Program-made: the position numbers and the translations under genes
Source: Membranipora membranacea
Taxonomy: Eukaryota > Bryozoa > Gymnolaemata > Cheilostomatida > Membraniporidae
Direction of reading: 5' to 3'
DNA: 64,000 nucleotides
Assembly: GCA_914767715.1 (NCBI GenBank)
Contig: OU612065.1
Coordinates: 9,300,001 to 9,364,000 of the forward strand
The notes under the pieces: generated by a model
The model's input: the letters and a program-made list of their open reading frames with translations, nothing else
Told to the model about the DNA's origin: nothing
The model's database searches: none
Shown here: one piece after another, positions 61,901 through 64,000 of the stretch
How positions within the stretch are numbered: position 1 is the stretch's first letter
Layout of the letters: every line of letters starts with the position of its first letter

Positions 61901-64000
61901 TATATGGAGTGAGGATGGCTGGAATTCATCGACTCATTGAGTATGTCATCATCCTGTATAAAAATGTAGATAATAACGTACAGATAGACCGACTAGTAGG
62001 AACTTTGTAGGTATGGTACCGACCCATCCCTCATCACTCCATAGAAGTATACGACTGTTGAGTGTGGCTATAGCTGTACAATCACATATCTCTACATGTG
62101 TATGTAAATCCTGCATTGCTCTGTGTGGGGATAATTTTCTTAGTAATGCATCTTTCCTGAAATAAACCATATGATATCAGCAACGTAACGTCATCATCAA
62201 CCTAACATCTTCGAAATGATAATTTCGCTGTTTTGGAAAGTATGAAGATTTCGGGAGTCAGGGATTTACATTCAAGTTTCATGAACCATGAATACCATTA
62301 AATTCTGCATCATGCTGCAATCATTGTCCAATACTTCTTAGTAAGGTCATGGGATTCTACCCAGCTTAACTAAATGCAAGTGCAGCAAGGCTATCCTGAA
62401 GAACCCAGTCAATTTTTCCTAGTATGTATTATTTTTATAACTTATGTCTTTTCTTTTTCCTCTCTCCAAGGGGGTTTTTATCTCATAATTCATTTTTATC
62501 TCGATTTTAGCCTCTTTGGATAAAGAGTGTACATTAAAACAAACAAACAAAAACAAAAAACTTTCTATTATGAAGCAATCAGATAATTTCTACCACCATC
62601 TCCTGAACCTCAACCTGAACCGTTGTGGAAAAAAAAGCATAAATTTGTTCGCAGCGGAATTACAAATCTAGTTCTGAACATTAAAATTTGGTCTTGCCCG
62701 GTGTTAATTTATCAAGTACGGGAAATTATTTTACCTTGAAGTCTCTGAATCTCCCATATCTTGCCTTTTTATCAGTGATTCTTGAATTTTGGCAAAATCC
62801 CACTGAGCTATCCGGCATGCTGGATCCGTCCTATAATAATCATGATAACAAATATATATAAAAAAAGTTTATTGAATTTAGAACCAGAGAATTTCTGATT
62901 CCATCCCATTGTCGAGGTGAGGTGTTAAGGTGAGAAAACTATTCTGTGTTGGGAGTAGGAATTCCAGATTGACACAGGGCATAACTTGCTCTATCGGCGG
63001 AGTTCTCTCCCCCCCCCCCACCCCCCCCCCAATAAGCTATAACAGTGTTTTAAAATAATAACACCCGGCTAGCTTCATTCTAGAGGTAGTTGAGGTATCA
63101 CCCACCTATCTGTGCAAATCATAATTTTTTTCTGGGAGGACAATTGCCTAGAAGTGGTTATAGCCAGTTTCAGTCACAATTAGAATGCAAAATTAGCTTT
63201 GTTTATTGGTTTTTCATTTAAGCATGGTGACATGAAGGTCAGAGACTTTGATCCCTGGGTTGATCGGTCACTCATTTTTGTAGAGATGCTGTTTAATCGT
63301 TACCTGGTAGTGTATATCCATATTTTAGTGTGGTTGATGAGACAGTAGACCAGATTGAGTTCTCTAGAATAGCAGACAGCTTTGACTTGTTCTAGAGCTG
63401 AGATACAAGGCATGGGGAGTACACTGCAAAGGTGCTTCCTCTGATATGATGAAAACAGCCGCACACTGCAGTATCAACAAAATATACATGTAAATCAACT
63501 AAACATAAGAAGCCTTTTTAAAATTGAAAAGTAAACAAGCTTAAGATTAACATCGAAGTGCCACATGAGTTTGAAGACTTGCTAATAGAAAGCAATTAAT
63601 TGAACCCCACCCTCTTTTCTATACATCTATTTTATCTGAAAACACTTCTATTCTCACCAGCTGTCATCACCAACAGACAACAGCCTTGTACTCTTCTTCG
63701 GTGCTGACTGTAGACTGAGTTTATTGATGGTGGATCGGCTAAGGGCAAAGAAGTCGACGAAGTGATTGAGATTCCACATGGTTATCTGCCGTGCTGTACA
63801 TGCCCACAGGATATTCTCATGTGTTAGACCCATCCACTGCACACCATCAGATGATACTGTTATTCTGAAAACAGTCAGATTAAGAAACCATTAGATGAAA
63901 TTTATCTGTTGTATCAAGAAAAATCCCGATTTAAATAATACAGAGATTACACCGTACTTGGCCTTCTAGATAAATTTTCTGACAGTCCTGATAAGGCGTT
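38585..64000 (-). CDS. Giant WD-repeat / armadillo-like protein, WDR87/WDR97-like (N-terminus outside window)
   Basis: Forty-six predicted exons on the minus strand join without a phase error from 63864 to the TGA at 38585, encoding 2,604 residues. Order: WD40-type beta-propeller blades, a linker rich in Ser, Lys and Pro, an armadillo/HEAT-like helical region, and a long low-complexity Arg/Ser-rich C-terminal tail. The first exon in view starts with an acceptor at 63865, so more blades lie outside. Large WD-repeat proteins of this layout include WDR87 and WDR97, linked to cilia and sperm; that identity is tentative, while the WD-repeat reading is firm. It could instead be an unrelated large WD scaffold. 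One small exon is tandemly duplicated. The single-gene model rests on phase continuity; a break into two genes is not excluded. Confidence 0.75.
39855..39922. repeat. Inverted repeat with a G17 tract in its loop
   Basis: Arms AGCCTGTCTTGACAAGCT and AGCTTGTCAAGACAGGCT flank a loop containing 17 consecutive G (39883-39899). The same 18-mer core occurs as a short palindrome at 22034-22051. It lies in an intron of the giant gene. The tract could form a G-quadruplex and is error-prone for sequencing. Confidence 0.8.
42360..42393. repeat. Hairpin in an intron of the giant gene
   Basis: Arms ACCAGGGAGGGT and ACCCTCCCTGGT are perfect complements around a 10-base loop. No coding role; possible remnant of a miniature element. 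Confidence 0.75.
47189..51048 (-). CDS. Armadillo/HEAT-like part of the giant gene (7 exons)
   Basis: Exons 50905-51048, 50374-50508, 49851-49881, 48547-49793, 48088-48327, 47841-47935 and 47189-47552. The large exon ends with paired amphipathic helices (EVLLSVTHCLVEIFRISADV, SALKFIKLLWQDYMSATLQT, TVFKRLCEITRKL), the pattern of armadillo or HEAT repeats, which continue into the next exon (VEYLFLLSVAIKSE). An Asp/Asn-rich stretch precedes them. The 57-bp intron 49794-49850 is needed to keep frame and is the least certain junction. Confidence 0.75.
51923..58701 (-). CDS. Linker part of the giant gene (15 exons)
   Basis: Exons 58548-58701, 58150-58340, 57895-57942, 57443-57551, 57146-57199, 56852-56905, 56087-56223, 55786-55821, 55476-55592, 54973-55095, 53951-53989, 53577-53706, 53161-53326, 52860-52935 and 51923-52639. 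The sequence is mostly low-complexity: acidic (LEPDDEEDEKQKQ), basic (KKRRKRRKARQ) and Ser/Thr-rich tracts, with no recognised domain. Micro-exons of 36-54 bp are frequent. The Lys/Arg clusters could be nuclear or microtubule-binding signals; this is speculation. Confidence 0.75.
56852..57199 (-). repeat. Tandem duplication of a 54-bp exon in the giant gene
   Basis: Exons 57146-57199 and 56852-56905 are each 54 bp, phase 1 at both ends, encoding LSGAVANSVARINIPE and PRGAVANTLARNNMPA. Flanking intron sequence is duplicated too (about 56694-56974 and 56990-57272, with gaaacgggaagggtagagac in both). The acceptors have weak pyrimidine tracts, so expression needs checking. Confidence 0.7.
59439..63864 (-). 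CDS. WD-repeat part of the giant gene (10 exons)
   Basis: Exons 63658-63864, 63304-63465, 62735-62830, 62024-62156, 61702-61776, 61303-61455, 60678-60889, 60364-60521, 59927-60069 and 59439-59516. Blade-like elements include ILWACTARQITMWNL, GDDSCVRLFSSYQRK, LYGYSDGSVSFHELED and SDMMIKIWTADDQCVIADV, with Ser/Asp-Gly turns and W-D-like strand ends. The segment TDPACRIAQWDF after one blade recalls the WDR87/97 group. Introns are short (about 50-630 bp). Confidence 0.8.
61061..61088. repeat. Perfect 28-bp palindrome
   Basis: CAGGGAGTTTGGGA followed directly by its complement, with a central GGATCC. It lies in an intron of the giant gene. The same arms with a spacer occur at 285-327. Confidence 0.85.
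63009..63030. repeat. C-rich homopolymer tract
   Basis: Two runs of about ten C separated by a single A, in an intron of the giant gene. On the transcribed sense strand this is G-rich and could form a quadruplex. Confidence 0.9.

Noticed and set aside
61861-61921. Plus-strand LRIWSEDGW-like sequence resembling the WD exon at 62024-62156
   Set aside because: Only about 25 bp of imperfect inverted similarity; could be chance or a tiny inverted duplication.
1-64000. Bacterial operon, phage, defence or toxin system
   Set aside because: Gene structure is intron-rich and animal throughout; no prokaryotic genes, viral genes or toxin genes were recognised.

Overview
This window is animal nuclear DNA: AT-rich, with many short coding exons joined by GT..AG introns (some only 53-57 bp), AATAAA signals, a non-LTR reverse transcriptase fragment, a tRNA-derived SINE and many small terminal-inverted-repeat elements. 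Nothing prokaryotic is present. The gene set (TRIM-type E3 ligase, mitoferrin, thioredoxin, a QRICH2-like protein, a giant WD-repeat protein) fits a flagellate-sperm or ciliated metazoan. Compact introns, abundant MITE-like elements and a lineage-specific TRIM gene suggest an invertebrate, perhaps an early-branching animal such as a sponge. That placement is inference.

Layout. (1) 1505-11082, minus strand: a RING / B-box / B-box / coiled-coil / beta-propeller-like TRIM-type gene with three related copies of one small exon. One intron holds a palindromic MITE and a 5'-truncated retrotransposon. (2) 11083-15286: intergenic, mostly a 1.84-kb palindromic hAT-like element. (3) 15287-16418, plus: the 3' part of a lysine-rich, probably nucleolar gene that tentatively resembles C1orf131. 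(4) 16419-18843: SINE, MITE and older repeats. (5) 18844-31191, plus: a complete 16-exon QRICH2/C16orf96-like gene (1,410 codons). (6) 32372-34830, minus: mitoferrin, 4 coding exons. (7) 36743-37943, plus: thioredoxin, 4 exons. (8) 38585-63864 and beyond, minus: 46 phase-consistent exons of a giant WD-repeat / armadillo-like protein (2,604 residues inside the window, N-terminus outside), tentatively WDR87/WDR97-like.

How the genes relate. They are independently transcribed. QRICH2-like and mitoferrin converge, as do thioredoxin and the WD-repeat gene, whose poly(A) signals lie about 25 bp apart. Mitoferrin and thioredoxin diverge from a 1.9-kb spacer. Two genes, QRICH2-like and WDR-like, are plausibly axonemal or flagellar. 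No metabolic operon or defence system was found.

The most notable signals are structural. Two unrelated inverted-repeat elements (hAT-like with an 8-bp target duplication, and mariner-like at a TA site) each carry a related tRNA-like pol III unit. A long hAT-like palindrome has a 63-bp relative with a perfect 8-bp target duplication. Symmetric-phase exons have been duplicated independently in two genes. Exon boundaries were derived by hand from splice motifs and reading-frame phase.
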